Numbered from the stretch's first letter, positions 51,926 through 60,739 are shown. The stretch: DNA of 64,000 nt from MFD00082-c5 sp963697995 (GCA_963697995.1 OY969110.1:1798001-1862000); one strand, 5' to 3'. The notes: a model not told the origin generated them from the letters alone. Program-made: numbers and translations.

Positions 51926-52963
51926 ATGAGTACTACAACAGCGTATTTGACAACCTGCCTGTTAGCGATGAGTGCTACTCTTCAGGCCCTCATTCCTCAG
52001 CCCTCTTATGAACCTCAAGACTTAAAACTTGCCCTTTCGATTGAGTATCTCTTTTGGAAAGTTCAGGAGGAGCAACTCTACCCTGTGATTTTAGCCAAAC
52101 AAACGACAGCAAATGGATTAAACACCTCAGACATTGACATAAAAAATCAGACATTTGACTACACATCGGGCTTTAGAGCTGGGATTGGCTACCATCTTCC
52201 TTGTATACCTTACAACCTTAAACTGGCCTATACCCGCATTCATCCCCGCACAGAGGCCAACTACTCAGTTTCTGATCCAAAAGACCTTATTGCAATCGCT
52301 TTTGCTGATCAAACGAACTCAGACGCTCCTCACGCAAAGTGTGTTGTGAGCGATTGGCACTTAAATTACGACATGCTAGACCTCTATTTAAGCCATCAGT
52401 TTACAATAGCTTGTAACTTTACCCTTTCACCTCACATCGGTGTAAAGGGAGGGTGGATAAAGCAAACTCAAACAATGGAAGTCAAGGGAATCCTTCTTGG
52501 ACAAAACCCCGTTCAAGGAACAACTCGAGGTTCTGTCGAGAGACAAAATAATTTTAAAGGAATAGGCCCCTTAATGGGTGCCGATTTACAACTCGCTTTT
52601 TCTTCCCAATTAGGCGTTTTTGCCACCCTGAATGCCGCTTTACCTTTAGGAAAATTTGACCTAAAAACAGAGACTTATCTTTCGAAAACTTCTAATAACT
52701 CAGAAACCAATCCACAACAAACAACCATCACTAATTCGCACCATTTTTTAAGCCCCACTCTCCAAATGCTGATTGGAGGAGATTGGAACAGGTGCCTCTT
52801 TCAAAAATATTGGATTCGTTTCGGAGTCGCTTATGAAGTACAGTTTTGGTTAAATCAAATGAGAACTAATAACTCGATTCCTCAAGCTTTATTTGTTAAT
52901 AGCCCCTCAGGTGGCGACCTCATTATGCATGGCTTAACAGTTCAGGCAAACTTAGACTTTTAA
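51926..52963 (+). CDS. Legionella-MOMP-like outer-membrane porin
   Basis: The 345-residue protein has a signal-like start (MSTTTAYLTTCLLAMSATLQA, given in part as residues 1-20) and beta-barrel features: alternating hydrophobic strands, KLALSIEYLFWKVQEEQLYP near residue 33, SGFRAGIGYHLP, KLAYTRIHPRTEA, and NYDMLDLYLSHQF. It ends in QANLDF, with a terminal Phe as in BAM substrates. These features match the Lpg1974/Legionella_OMP family, which occurs in chlamydial relatives such as Simkania in place of MOMP. Other members would be expected elsewhere in the genome. Confidence 0.8.
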   Translation: MSTTTAYLTTCLLAMSATLQALIPQPSYEPQDLKLALSIEYLFWKVQEEQLYPVILAKQTTANGLNTSDIDIKNQTFDYTSGFRAGIGYHLPCIPYNLKLAYTRIHPRTEANYSVSDPKDLIAIAFADQTNSDAPHAKCVVSDWHLNYDMLDLYLSHQFTIACNFTLSPHIGVKGGWIKQTQTMEVKGILLGQNPVQGTTRGSVERQNNFKGIGPLMGADLQLAFSSQLGVFATLNAALPLGKFDLKTETYLSKTSNNSETNPQQTTITNSHHFLSPTLQMLIGGDWNRCLFQKYWIRFGVAYEVQFWLNQMRTNNSIPQALFVNSPSGGDLIMHGLTVQANLDF

Positions 52964-52986
52964 ACGGTACTTGTGGGCTTCAACAG

Positions 52987-53189
52987 TTAAAAAGTCAACT
53001 TTAGGGTATGTTTCACAGATTTTTGTTCAAATTGCAATTTGTGACTAACATCGATTATTTTAAGCCATTCGATAGCCGCTTTTTCAAAATGGCCAAAGGA
53101 AAATGAGAATTTTTCTTTTGTTTCTTTAAGGGGCCCCTCATAAAGCCCTAAATAACATTGACCCTTCCTACATTTAATTTAATGACCAT
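52987..53189 (-). pseudogene. Degraded small gene downstream of the porin gene
   Basis: On the minus strand ATG 53189 opens MVIKLNVGRVNVI and stops; one frame over, CYLGLYEGPLKETKEKFS followed by FSFGHFEKAAIEWLKII and SHKLQFEQKSVKHTLKLTF runs open to a stop at 52987. A single frameshift near 53160 would join them into a protein of about 65 residues. It looks coding but broken; nothing else is seen in 52964-53304. Confidence 0.4.
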
Positions 53190-53304
53190 GAAGCTAACCC
53201 TTTTGTCAATCGATCAAAACCCCAGTTATAAATTCTAACACGACAATTTGTAAAATTTTTTTTTAAATTGAAATTATTTTCACATTAATCTACCATTTCA
53301 CCTT

Positions 53305-54183
53305 ATGCTATTGTTAATCATACTGACTCTTTTTTTCGGTTCTGGGCTCGCCGCAAACGAAGAGCCGCAGACCAAATCGGCTGTAACGAATCACATCTGG
53401 GGCCGTTTGGGAAACAATCTTATTTCCTATTTGCGTGGTAAATGGATTGCTAAAAAACATCAGCTTAAATTTCTTTATACCCCCTTTACTCTATCCGATC
53501 AGTTCGCTTTTCATGCCAATGAGAAATACCCTTTTGATGAGTTGAATGAATTTTACCCCTACACAAAAAATTTTAATGAAATCGATAACATTGAAGACTT
53601 AATGCCCGGAACTTTAGTGGAACTTTCCTACAAGCGGTTTGATTTGGATTTAGAATGGCAAACTCCAGAGTTTCGCTCTTTTGCACGGGAGCTGATTAAA
53701 CCCCGCTTTCCCTTAAATACCATTACCCCTCCAAAAGAAACCTTAAGCGTCTTGCTCCACGTGCGAACCGGAGGGGGATACGATACCAAAAAAGCCAAAT
53801 TAAAGTATACAGCAAAGTTCCTCTCCATTGATTTTTACATTAAGGCTTTAGATAAGCTGAGCGCCCATTTTGGACACCCCGAAATTTATGCTTTTATCAT
53901 AACCGATGATGACAAGCCGTTTGAACTGGCCCAACAATTTAAAGAAAAGTTATCGCATAGAAGTCATATCTCATACCACTGGAGAGAAATAGGGGGGCAT
54001 GATGTGAATGTCCTCGATGATTTTTTTTCTATTCCTAATTTTGACTGCCTTATTCGAGCAGATTCCACCTTTTCTATTGTAGCCTCATTACTAGGCGATT
54101 TTAAAGCGATCGTTACCCCCAAAAAAAACCGTGCCCAACCTGAAAAAGTTGACACTAATGAAATCAATATCATTGCGAAATAA
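53305..54183 (+). CDS. Exported GT11-like fucosyltransferase family protein
   Basis: The 292-residue protein begins with a signal peptide (LLLIILTLFFGSGLAA, residues 2-17). Its body resembles GT11 alpha-1,2-fucosyltransferases: WGRLGNNLISYLRGKWIAKK (usually GGLGNQMFQYA), the donor-binding VLLHVRTGGGYD (usually VHIRRGDY, about residues 152-163), IITDDDKPFELA, and IRADSTFSIVASLLGDF (usually SNSSFSWWGAWL). GT11 enzymes are normally cytosolic; a leader would place this one in the periplasm or outside. The Gly-Gly-Gly after the Arg is unusual. Family call is moderate. Confidence 0.65.
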   Translation: MLLLIILTLFFGSGLAANEEPQTKSAVTNHIWGRLGNNLISYLRGKWIAKKHQLKFLYTPFTLSDQFAFHANEKYPFDELNEFYPYTKNFNEIDNIEDLMPGTLVELSYKRFDLDLEWQTPEFRSFARELIKPRFPLNTITPPKETLSVLLHVRTGGGYDTKKAKLKYTAKFLSIDFYIKALDKLSAHFGHPEIYAFIITDDDKPFELAQQFKEKLSHRSHISYHWREIGGHDVNVLDDFFSIPNFDCLIRADSTFSIVASLLGDFKAIVTPKKNRAQPEKVDTNEINIIAK

Positions 54184-54269
54184 TCTCTTAAAATTTTCTT
54201 TTGCAACAAATTCAATATAGGGGTAAAATTTGCCTTAACCGTAAAATCAACTATGGAAAGGTGAACTTA

Positions 54270-55286
54270 ATGGACGGGCAAAAAATTAATCGTCAAATCA
54301 TTCTTGAATCCCGTCCAAACGGAATGCCAACCGCATCAAATTTTAAACTTAAGGAATCATCAATTCCAGAACCTAAAACTAATGAAGTCCTTATAAACTC
54401 TTTATTCTTATCTGTAGATCCCTATATGAGAGGTCGAATGAATGATACTGCCTCATATATTCCCCCTTTTCAGCTAAAGGAGTGCCTTACAGGAGATGTT
54501 GTTGGTAAGGTAGTAGAGTCAAAAAATGATCATTTTAAGTCCGGTGATATTGTACTCGGTCACCTTAACTGGGCAGACTATTCAATTGCCCATGGTAGTA
54601 ACTTACAAAAAATTAATCCAAATGATGCCCCTATAGAAACGGCGCTTGGTGTTTTAGGAATGCCAGGAATGACAGCTTATTTTGGTTTACTCGATATTGG
54701 GCAACCAAAAAAAGGGGAAACAGTTGTTGTATCAGGCGCTGCAGGGGCCGTTGGTACGATTGTTGGACAGATTGCAAAAATTAAAGGGTGCCGCGTCGTA
54801 GGAATTGTTGGTAGTGACCAAAAGGCAAACTATTTGACAAAAGAGATAGGATTTGATGCAGCGGTCAACTACAAAAATTCAGATTTAGCTGAAAAACTTA
54901 AAATGGCTTGCCCAAAAGGTATTGACGTCTATTTTGATAATGTCGGAGGGGATGTAACAGATCAAGTGATGAAATTTATCAATTGGCACGCACGAATAGT
55001 GCTTTGCGGACAAATTTCGATGTACAATCTTGAAAACCAAGATGTGGGTCCTCGAAATTTTAGAATTCTGATCGTAAAAAGTGCTCTTGCAAAAGGATTT
55101 ATTGTCACATTAGATTATAAAGAGCGGTTTCCTGAGGGAATATCACAAATGGCTCAGTGGATTAAACAAGGCCAAATCAAATTCAAAGAGAACATAGTAA
55201 AAGGGTTGGAAAATGCCCCTGAAGCCTTTATTGGACTTTTTAAAGGAGAAAATATTGGCAAACAGCTTGTTAAAATTGCAAATTGA
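54270..55286 (+). CDS. NADP-dependent MDR oxidoreductase (CurA/YncB type)
   Basis: The 338-residue medium-chain reductase starts at ATG 54270 with GGAAAGGTG upstream. Marks: INRQIILESRPNG, LSVDPYMRGRMND (about residues 47-59), LGMPGMTAYFGLLDIG, the Rossmann motif VVSGAAGAVGTIVGQIAK (about 150-167), YFDNVGG and FEAFIGLFKGENIGK-type C-terminus (here APEAFIGLFKGENIGKQLV in parts). It lacks zinc ligands. Such enzymes reduce 2-alkenals or curcumin-like enones with NADPH. The physiological substrate is unknown. Confidence 0.88.
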   Translation: MDGQKINRQIILESRPNGMPTASNFKLKESSIPEPKTNEVLINSLFLSVDPYMRGRMNDTASYIPPFQLKECLTGDVVGKVVESKNDHFKSGDIVLGHLNWADYSIAHGSNLQKINPNDAPIETALGVLGMPGMTAYFGLLDIGQPKKGETVVVSGAAGAVGTIVGQIAKIKGCRVVGIVGSDQKANYLTKEIGFDAAVNYKNSDLAEKLKMACPKGIDVYFDNVGGDVTDQVMKFINWHARIVLCGQISMYNLENQDVGPRNFRILIVKSALAKGFIVTLDYKERFPEGISQMAQWIKQGQIKFKENIVKGLENAPEAFIGLFKGENIGKQLVKIAN

Positions 55287-55467
55287 CACGCGCTTTTTAA
55301 GGGAATCACTTATCTTTAACTTATTATCTTCTTATTAATCATTGTTTTAAAATAGACACTCAATTTTGTTAACATTTAGAGGTTTAAGTTTTACGACAGC
55401 AGTCAATCCCCTTTTTACAAGTCTTTATACATCCAATAGCCCTTCTGTTTAACAACATTAAGATAAC

Positions 55468-55637
55468 TAGTCGGCCCTGAAAAAATCCTCTCCAAAGAAA
55501 AAGTGATCCTTTTGTAACAAAAAAAGCGGTGAACGACGACTCAAACCCCCTTGCCAAGGTTTGGTGAGGAGTAAAACGCATTTTTTGTCAAAAGGGGCTC
55601 TTTTTTATTGGAGAGGACTTTTTCAGGGCTGACTAAC
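55468..55637. mobile_element. Short inverted-repeat element, copy B (170 bp)
   Basis: TAGTCGGCCCTGAAAAA at 55468 and TTTTTCAGGGCTGACTA at 55637 are inverted. The interior holds the middle and right part of the family (AGTGATCCTTTTGTAACAA, CTTGCCAAGGTTTGGTGAGG, TTGTCAAAAGGGGCTC). The left part (AAGGGTTCCTTGAG) is missing. It is two bases from copy C. Confidence 0.8.
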
Positions 55638-55639
55638 TA

Positions 55640-55905
55640 GTCGGCCCTGAAAAAGTAAGGGTTCCTTGAGAAAAATTTGCCGTTAACGAGGAAGAGAGAC
55701 ATAGCCTATTTTGCAAGGTTTAATTATATGACAATGAGAAAAGCTGCAAAAATTTCGCGAATGGAACACGCACTCTCCAAAGAAAAAGTGATCCTTTTGT
55801 AACAAAAAAAGCGGTGAACGACGACTCAAACCCCCTTGCCAAGGTTTGGTGAGGAGTAAAACGCATTTTTTGTCAAAAGGGGCTCTTTTTATTGGAGAGG
55901 ACTTT
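55640..55905. mobile_element. Short inverted-repeat element, copy C (about 266 bp, right end cut)
   Basis: Starts TAGTCGGCCCTGAAAAAGTA and contains all internal blocks seen in copies A and B, so it and copy F look closest to full length. The right end stops at GGAGAGGACTTT; the last 14 bases of the terminal repeat are absent and unrelated coding-like sequence follows at once. Minus-strand frames inside encode nothing recognisable. Confidence 0.75.
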
Positions 55906-55907
55906 AG

Positions 55908-56042
55908 TTTCAAACATCATTTAGAGAAACTCTTAAGAGGGCAGAGCAAGTATTTGGTGAAACAGTCGTCGAAGGGATTTCTATTGCTCTTGCGCCGCTA
56001 GCACCGCCTACGAACACATACCACGATAAAAACAATTACTAA
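55908..56042 (+). pseudogene. C-terminal fragment of a lost gene beside copy C
   Basis: Directly after the element a frame of 44 codons runs without a start to TAA 56040: FQTSFRETLKRAEQVFGETV, then VEGISIALAPLAPP, ending TYHDKNNY. The residue mix is protein-like, so this is probably the 3' end of a gene whose front was removed together with the right end of the element. Family not recognised. Confidence 0.4.
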
Positions 56043-56122
56043 ATGTGATTAAATTCAATCCCTTTTAGGTTGACTTACCTATTGCAGATGATTTATAACG
56101 CATCGTTTTTTGAGGTGACGTT

Positions 56123-57214
56123 ATGTGGAGAGATATTATTAAAGAGGGACCCTTTCATTTTGCCTGGGAGGTTTCTGGAGAGAGCCCTTTTCTCAACAAA
56201 CAAATAGAGGAGTGGAGCATTTCCCGCCCTCTCACTGGAATAAAAATATTACACCACATTCCCATCACTCATTCAACAGTCAGAAAAGTGGTAGCCCTCA
56301 TTCAGGGAGGAGCAGAGGTTGCCCTTTTGCGCAATCAGGGAAATGGGTTCCCTGTGGAAGAGGTGTGTATCAAAAAATTAAGAGAAGCCTCTATTACAGT
56401 ATTTGATAAACCAGAAGAAGTCACAGGAGAGTATGATTTTTTTCTCGATTGCGCTGCACGGCTTTTGAGGATCAAAAACCTCAAACCTCCCCGCAAGGGG
56501 TATGTGGAGTTGACAAGATCTGGGCTAATTCACTATGCAGCCGTTACAGATAAGCCGGTCGTATCGGTCGACAACTCTGAAGTTAAGAAGCTCGAGACAG
56601 GTCTTGGAACAGGCGATGGAGTATCAAGAGCTTTAAAAGAGGTCTTTAAAATTGAAGTAGCTACGTTTTCTATTCTCCTCTTTGGGTATGGAAAAGTGGG
56701 ATCGGGCATTGCTCATTACCTCAAAAACGATAGGGCTCAAGTCACAGTGATTGATACCGATGAGGAAGCTCTTAATAGAGCTAAGAAGCATTCATTTAAA
56801 GTGATCTTACTTCAAGAAAGGCAAATGTTGAGAGATGCTCTAACGGCCTGTCAAATGGTCCTTACAGCAACTGGAATAGAGGGGATGATGAGCAAACTAT
56901 TTGCTCAAGATGATTTAACCCTTTTTCAAGGAAAGATTTTGGTGAATGCGGGAGCAGAAGATGAGTATGGCAACCATTTTCAAGGTCACAGCGGCCTTTT
57001 ATTTAAAGGGGATTCGATCAACTTTGCCAACGAAGTGCCGACAAATACTTGTTTTATCGATCCTACCTTTGTTTTGCACAATAGGGCTATTTTATGGATA
57101 AAAGAGGGGAAAATTCCAAACGGTGTGCATCCAGTACCGAAAGAGGAGGATAGCGAACTTTTAAAGGCCTGGTATCAGTTAAATAGAGATGTGACTTCAG
57201 GTGTTATTGAGTGA
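56123..57214 (+). CDS. S-adenosylhomocysteine hydrolase-like NAD-binding protein
   Basis: The 363-residue protein starts at ATG 56123 (GAGGTGACGTT upstream). The second half is Rossmann: ILLFGYGKVGSGIAHYLKN (about residues 188-206) preceded by GLGTGDGVSRALKEVF, the place where AdoHcy hydrolases have GxGxSxxDGxxRAT. The first half has HIPITHSTVRKVVALIQGGA (usually ...HMTIQTAVLIETL..GAEV) and FDKPEEVTGEYDFFLDCAAR. A later block has LVNAGAEDEYGN. It is shorter than AdoHcyase (about 430) and lacks its C-terminal signature, so activity is doubtful; a related NAD-dependent enzyme is possible. Confidence 0.6.
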   Translation: MWRDIIKEGPFHFAWEVSGESPFLNKQIEEWSISRPLTGIKILHHIPITHSTVRKVVALIQGGAEVALLRNQGNGFPVEEVCIKKLREASITVFDKPEEVTGEYDFFLDCAARLLRIKNLKPPRKGYVELTRSGLIHYAAVTDKPVVSVDNSEVKKLETGLGTGDGVSRALKEVFKIEVATFSILLFGYGKVGSGIAHYLKNDRAQVTVIDTDEEALNRAKKHSFKVILLQERQMLRDALTACQMVLTATGIEGMMSKLFAQDDLTLFQGKILVNAGAEDEYGNHFQGHSGLLFKGDSINFANEVPTNTCFIDPTFVLHNRAILWIKEGKIPNGVHPVPKEEDSELLKAWYQLNRDVTSGVIE

Positions 57215-57551
57215 AACCTTCCAAGACGCCTCCAGCTCAGCTGCAAGCTTCTGGATTCCAATTGATCTTCTTTGAAGCAATGTAAAGAGTTGTCTTTTTG
57301 ATAGAAAGACGAGGATCAGAAAGATAGTCTATCGGCACTTAAGTCGCTCCAAACCCTCTTTAAAACCTCGACGTAAAGTTATTTTTGTGACCCAAAATCT
57401 CTTTGAAATGATGACATGCAATGTGACCTTTTTGATCAAAAAAAACGGCTCCTATCGACAAATGGTAAGGCTGTTTTTACTTACCTTAAAGAAACACCTT
57501 AAAAATTTAATATCAAGACCATGAATAAACTTTATATCATGTTAATTTTTT
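57215..57551. other. 337-bp interval with degenerate coding-like pieces
   Basis: No intact gene is seen. On the minus strand short open pieces such as DQKGHIACHHFKEILGHKN and YLSDPRLSIKKTTLYIASKK lie in different frames separated by stops. They look like decayed coding sequence, perhaps a transposase, but none can be assigned. Confidence 0.35.
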
Positions 57552-57938
57552 TTATCCAACTAATGAATGGTATCTTACAATTAATACCGATACTATACCA
57601 GTAATAAAAGCACCCCAAACTAAATCAATTAAAACAATTTTTACAGGCCAACCTTTAAGCGTTGCCAAATTTGTCAGATCGTACGTTGCGTAACAGACCA
57701 AACCAAAAAAAGCACCCGATAGAAAAACTTCTTTTAAAGGGAATTTCAACCCAGGAAAAATCACAAAATAACACATTCCCGCAATGTACAAAAGATAAAA
57801 ACAAACAGCTGGAGCTAGGCGAACTTGATCTGCTAACAAAAAACCAATTTGTTCTTTGTAAATTTTGGGAGAAATCACTGCAAGCCAAAAAAAATCAATC
57901 ACTAAAAACAAAATAAAAGTTAAAACATATATCTTCAT
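57552..57938 (-). CDS. DUF2177 family membrane protein
   Basis: The 128-residue protein (ATG 57938) has four transmembrane segments with the pattern of DUF2177: LFLVIDFFWLAVISPKIYKEQIG (in parts), YLLYIAGMCYFVIFPGL, AFFGLVCYATYDLTNLATLKGW and VLIDLVWGAFITG. The DxFWL and YATYDLTNxATLKxWP features are the family signature. Function unknown. A longer start upstream is possible but MKIYVLTF is the usual beginning. Confidence 0.82.
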   Translation of the reverse strand: MKIYVLTFILFLVIDFFWLAVISPKIYKEQIGFLLADQVRLAPAVCFYLLYIAGMCYFVIFPGLKFPLKEVFLSGAFFGLVCYATYDLTNLATLKGWPVKIVLIDLVWGAFITGIVSVLIVRYHSLVG

Positions 57939-58083
57939 CGAAATTTCCGTTGTAAAATGAATTCTAAAAAAGTTTCTTGAATTATCGAACAAGCATAGTT
58001 TTTCGTCAACTGTAATTTCACTTGAATATAAGTAAAAAAAAACGGTAAAATACCAACTTTATAATTAACTAAGAGTGAAGTAA

Positions 58084-59124
58084 ATGAGTGTTCAAGGAAC
58101 AAATAACTTAATAAGTTTAACAAACTGGGAAAATACCCAAAAAGTTTTTAAGATCAATCAAAAGATTGCGGCCTGCTGCTCTTTAAGGATCGATTCTGCA
58201 AAAGCTCAAGAACATTTTCAAGAATTTAAAATCAAAAAACTCGATCCAAACATTGAATCCTACCTCTTTCTAATAGAATCTTTTATCGGTGATAAAAAGT
58301 ATGACTCAGCATTAGCTTCGTATTTTGAATTGAAAAACTCCTCTATAAAACCTTCAAAAAAAATTTATTTTTTAGCCGTTTTTAGTTACATCGGGCAAGG
58401 TTTAAAAAATGAAGTTATTTCTATTCTTTCCGAAATGAAAAAAGAATTGATATTTTTTAATATAATAGATTATAACAATCTGCTTAAATTTGCTATCGAT
58501 AAAGAAGATTATGAAATTGCTTTTTACATTTTCAAAGATTTGCTTGAATTAGGTTTAAAACCAACAATTTATACTTATGAGCAATTAATTAGAGGCTCTT
58601 TAAATGAAAAAAACTACTTTGGTATCGATAGCGCTTTAGAGGAAATGAAAAAACTGCAAATTAAGCCAAACTTATTGATTTATAACTACTGTATGACAGC
58701 TTTTAACAAAAGAGGCGACTATCTTAAAACCAAAGAAATATACAAAATAATTTTAAAATCTAATTTTATGCCCAACGGTTGGACAGAATCATTAATTTGT
58801 AATGCGCTTGTTCTCTTAGGTGAAATTGAAGAGGCTAAAAAACATTTCATGTCACAAAAAGACAACATCCTTAACTTTGAATTTGTTTCATGGGGTATTG
58901 TCGAAAGATTAGATGTTACAAATCTCAGCTTTGGTGAAAGCCTTATTGAAATTATTTTACACATGTCAAGAAAAAAACCATTAACTCAAGTTTTTATTTC
59001 TAGTCACATGAATGAAGAAAAAAAAGAAAAACTAATGTTTATTTTCAATAACATTACTAAATACGCACCAAATTTTACAGTTAAACCATGCTCTTTTGGA
59101 ATCTCAATCAAAAAACTTTATTAG
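58084..59124 (+). CDS. Pentatricopeptide-repeat (PPR) protein
   Basis: The 346-residue protein contains at least six consecutive PPR units. Unit-closing residues occur at about 54, 90, 126, 160, 195 and 230 (intervals 36, 36, 34, 35, 35), usually as (I/L)KPN or KP. Within units the helical pattern is typical: SYLFLIESFIGDKKYDSALA, YNNLLKFAIDKEDYEIAFYI, TYEQLIRGSLNEKNYFGI, YNYCMTAFNKRGDYLKTKEI, ending in EMKKLQIKPN-like turns. PPR proteins bind RNA base by base and are abundant in plant organelles but rare in bacteria. No signal peptide or catalytic domain is seen. ATG 58084 has AGAGTGAAG upstream. Possible transfer from a eukaryotic host is inference. Confidence 0.85.
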   Translation: MSVQGTNNLISLTNWENTQKVFKINQKIAACCSLRIDSAKAQEHFQEFKIKKLDPNIESYLFLIESFIGDKKYDSALASYFELKNSSIKPSKKIYFLAVFSYIGQGLKNEVISILSEMKKELIFFNIIDYNNLLKFAIDKEDYEIAFYIFKDLLELGLKPTIYTYEQLIRGSLNEKNYFGIDSALEEMKKLQIKPNLLIYNYCMTAFNKRGDYLKTKEIYKIILKSNFMPNGWTESLICNALVLLGEIEEAKKHFMSQKDNILNFEFVSWGIVERLDVTNLSFGESLIEIILHMSRKKPLTQVFISSHMNEEKKEKLMFIFNNITKYAPNFTVKPCSFGISIKKLY

Positions 59125-59130
59125 ATTATT

Positions 59131-59173
59131 TAGTCAGCCCTGAAAAAAAGTGTCCCTTTTGACAAAAAAGGAG
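59131..59173. mobile_element. Inverted-repeat element fragment, copy D
   Basis: TAGTCAGCCCTGAAAAAAA followed by GTGTCCCTTTTGACAAAAAA matches the reverse complement of the right end of the family, with the CTCTCCAAT stretch deleted. No partner repeat is found, so this is a solo end seven bases after the PPR gene. Confidence 0.6.
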
Positions 59174-59220
59174 AGGAAAAAACACTGTGGGGAGAGTATT
59201 TCAGAAAAAACTTTGGCGAG

Positions 59221-59337
59221 ATGGGAAAGTTGGAAGAGATGATCAATAACTCAAAGAGGAAAAAAAGAAGACATAGATCCTGGTTAAACGTAACTTTACT
59301 CCTCCTCTTTCACCACTTTTTTACAAAAAAATCCTAG
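59221..59337 (+). pseudogene. Small gene fragment beside copy D
   Basis: ATG 59221 encodes 38 residues (MGKLEEMINNSKRKKRRH, SWLNVTLLLLFHHFFTKKS). The frame is open 12 or more codons upstream (LWGEYFRKNFGE) to the element, so it may be the tail of a longer gene. Basic then hydrophobic; unassigned. Could be chance. Confidence 0.3.
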
Positions 59338-59394
59338 ACAATATAAAGAAGAAATTTTACGTTAAAACTTAAGTAACACTTTTGGATAGGGCGT

Positions 59395-59829
59395 ATGTTT
59401 AAAAATTTCTTTTTTTCTGCCTTAATGTTGGCGCATGTCTCATTGTTTGCAAATGTATCTGAAGGGGAAACTCTTGAGAGGCAAAGATGGGAATATATCA
59501 AACAGCAAAACTGGAAGGAGCTCGAAAAACTGGTAGCACCCTATTTTCAAGCAGCTTTATTTGATGGTAATCGAAATAAAGAGCAATACATGAATCTTGC
59601 AAAAACGAGCCAAATCAGCGATTACACTTTAAGTAATTTTGTCGTGACAGAAGGGCCAAACTTAGCTGTAGTGACTTATGATGTCACTCTTTCCGAGACG
59701 ATTGAAGGAAAGCGTTTGACTTCAAAAGCCATCCGTCTTAGCGTCTGGCAAAACAATAATGGAAAGTGGCAACTCATCTCTCACGCTGTTCTCATTCCTG
59801 TGCCCCCTCCTCCACCATCAAAGAATTAA
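59395..59829 (+). CDS. Exported DUF4440/SnoaL-like protein
   Basis: The 144-residue protein has a signal peptide (FFFSALMLAHVSLFA, residues 5-19) and an NTF2-like fold pattern: RQRWEYIKQQNWKELEKLVA, NKEQYMNLAKTSQISDYTLS, VVTYDVTLSETIEGKRL, and IRLSVWQNNNGKWQLISHAV. That final strand motif W-x2-N/G-KWQLISH is typical of DUF4440. The C-terminus is Pro-rich. Role unknown; probably periplasmic. The start ATG 59395 lacks a strong ribosome site. Confidence 0.75.
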   Translation: MFKNFFFSALMLAHVSLFANVSEGETLERQRWEYIKQQNWKELEKLVAPYFQAALFDGNRNKEQYMNLAKTSQISDYTLSNFVVTEGPNLAVVTYDVTLSETIEGKRLTSKAIRLSVWQNNNGKWQLISHAVLIPVPPPPPSKN

Positions 59830-59935
59830 TTTTTTTAAGCGAAGTTAATTGTTTGTTTTAAATTTAATGGAGATATCAAGAAACGATCGTTGCCAAATGT
59901 GTTAATTATTTAAAACAATCATGTAAGTGAGTTCT

Positions 59936-60352
59936 ATGAGTGATGATATTAAAAATCAAGAATGCGATTTAAGTTCCCATGCCAGAGATCACATGGCAAA
60001 TGAGAGAACCTTTCTTGCTTGGATAAGAACAAGTATAGGAATCATGGCCTTTGGTTTTGTCCTAGAAAAATTTGCCTTAGTTTTAGAACAAATGGCTCTT
60101 TTATTAGGAAAATCGCAAGGAGAAGCTCTTCCAAAAACTTCTCCCTCTCTTCAAGGGCACTCCTCTAGTTTCGGAGTCATTCTCGTCTCTCTCGGGGCCC
60201 TCATTTGTCTACTTGCTTTTATCAAATATAAAAATGTTGAGAAGCAAATAGAAAATGACACGTATCAACCCTCAACACTACTTAATATTTTGCTGACAGC
60301 GTGTATTTTTTTAATCGGAGTCTTTCTAATCTTTTACTTAAAATTACCATGA
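59936..60352 (+). CDS. DUF202 (YidH-type) membrane protein
   Basis: The 138-residue protein starts at ATG 59936. It has the DUF202 signature ANERTFLAWIRTSIGIMAFG (about residues 23-42), then three hydrophobic segments, including VILVSLGALICLLAFIKYK and NILLTACIFLIGVFLIFYL. DUF202 proteins are small inner-membrane proteins of unknown role. A GTG nine bases earlier is in frame but less likely. It is separated from the BlaI-type gene by copy E of the inverted-repeat element. Confidence 0.85.
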   Translation: MSDDIKNQECDLSSHARDHMANERTFLAWIRTSIGIMAFGFVLEKFALVLEQMALLLGKSQGEALPKTSPSLQGHSSSFGVILVSLGALICLLAFIKYKNVEKQIENDTYQPSTLLNILLTACIFLIGVFLIFYLKLP

Positions 60353-60441
60353 CCTAGTTAAAAATTTACATTTGGAGGAGCGTAAAAGCTCGCTCAAATT
60401 CATCAGTTAATAACAGAGGAGAATCCTTTTTAAAGCTTAAA

Positions 60442-60592
60442 TAGTCGGCCCTGATAAAGTAAGGGTTCCATTCGCAAAATTTTTAAGCTTTTCTCATTGT
60501 CATATAATTAAAACTTGCAAAATAGGCTATATCTTCTTCCTCGTTAACTTCAAATTTTTCTCAAGAAACCCTTACTTTTTCAGGGCCGACTA
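60442..60592. mobile_element. Inverted-repeat element, copy E (151 bp)
   Basis: TAGTCGGCCCTGATAAAG at 60442 and CTTTTTCAGGGCCGACTA at 60592 bracket the left part of the family in reverse orientation (TTGCAAAATAGGCTATATC, TTTTTCTCAAGAAACCC). Both ends carry the left terminal sequence AAGGGTTCC or its complement, so the element has rearranged. It lies 100 bases upstream of the blaI-type promoter. Confidence 0.75.
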
Positions 60593-60687
60593 AGTTAAGG
60601 GGATAATAAGGGTAGTGCGCCATTTGATTCCTTGGCGGCAATAGCAAAGAGAAAATTAACTTCTAAGATTAAACTTTACTTTTTATA

Positions 60688-60717
60688 TTGACAAAAATGC
60701 TACAGCTGTAGTAATAT
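60688..60717 (+). promoter_or_regulatory. Promoter with overlapping BlaI-type operator
   Basis: TTGACA (60688-60693), 18 bases, TAATAT (60712-60717). Inside the spacer is the perfect palindrome CTACAGCTGTAG (60700-60711), containing the TACA-N2-TGTA core of BlaI/MecI operators. A repressor bound there would block RNA polymerase, which fits autoregulation. AAGGAG follows at 60727-60732. Confidence 0.75.
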
Positions 60718-60739
60718 GGACCTTTCAAGGAGTTATTAC

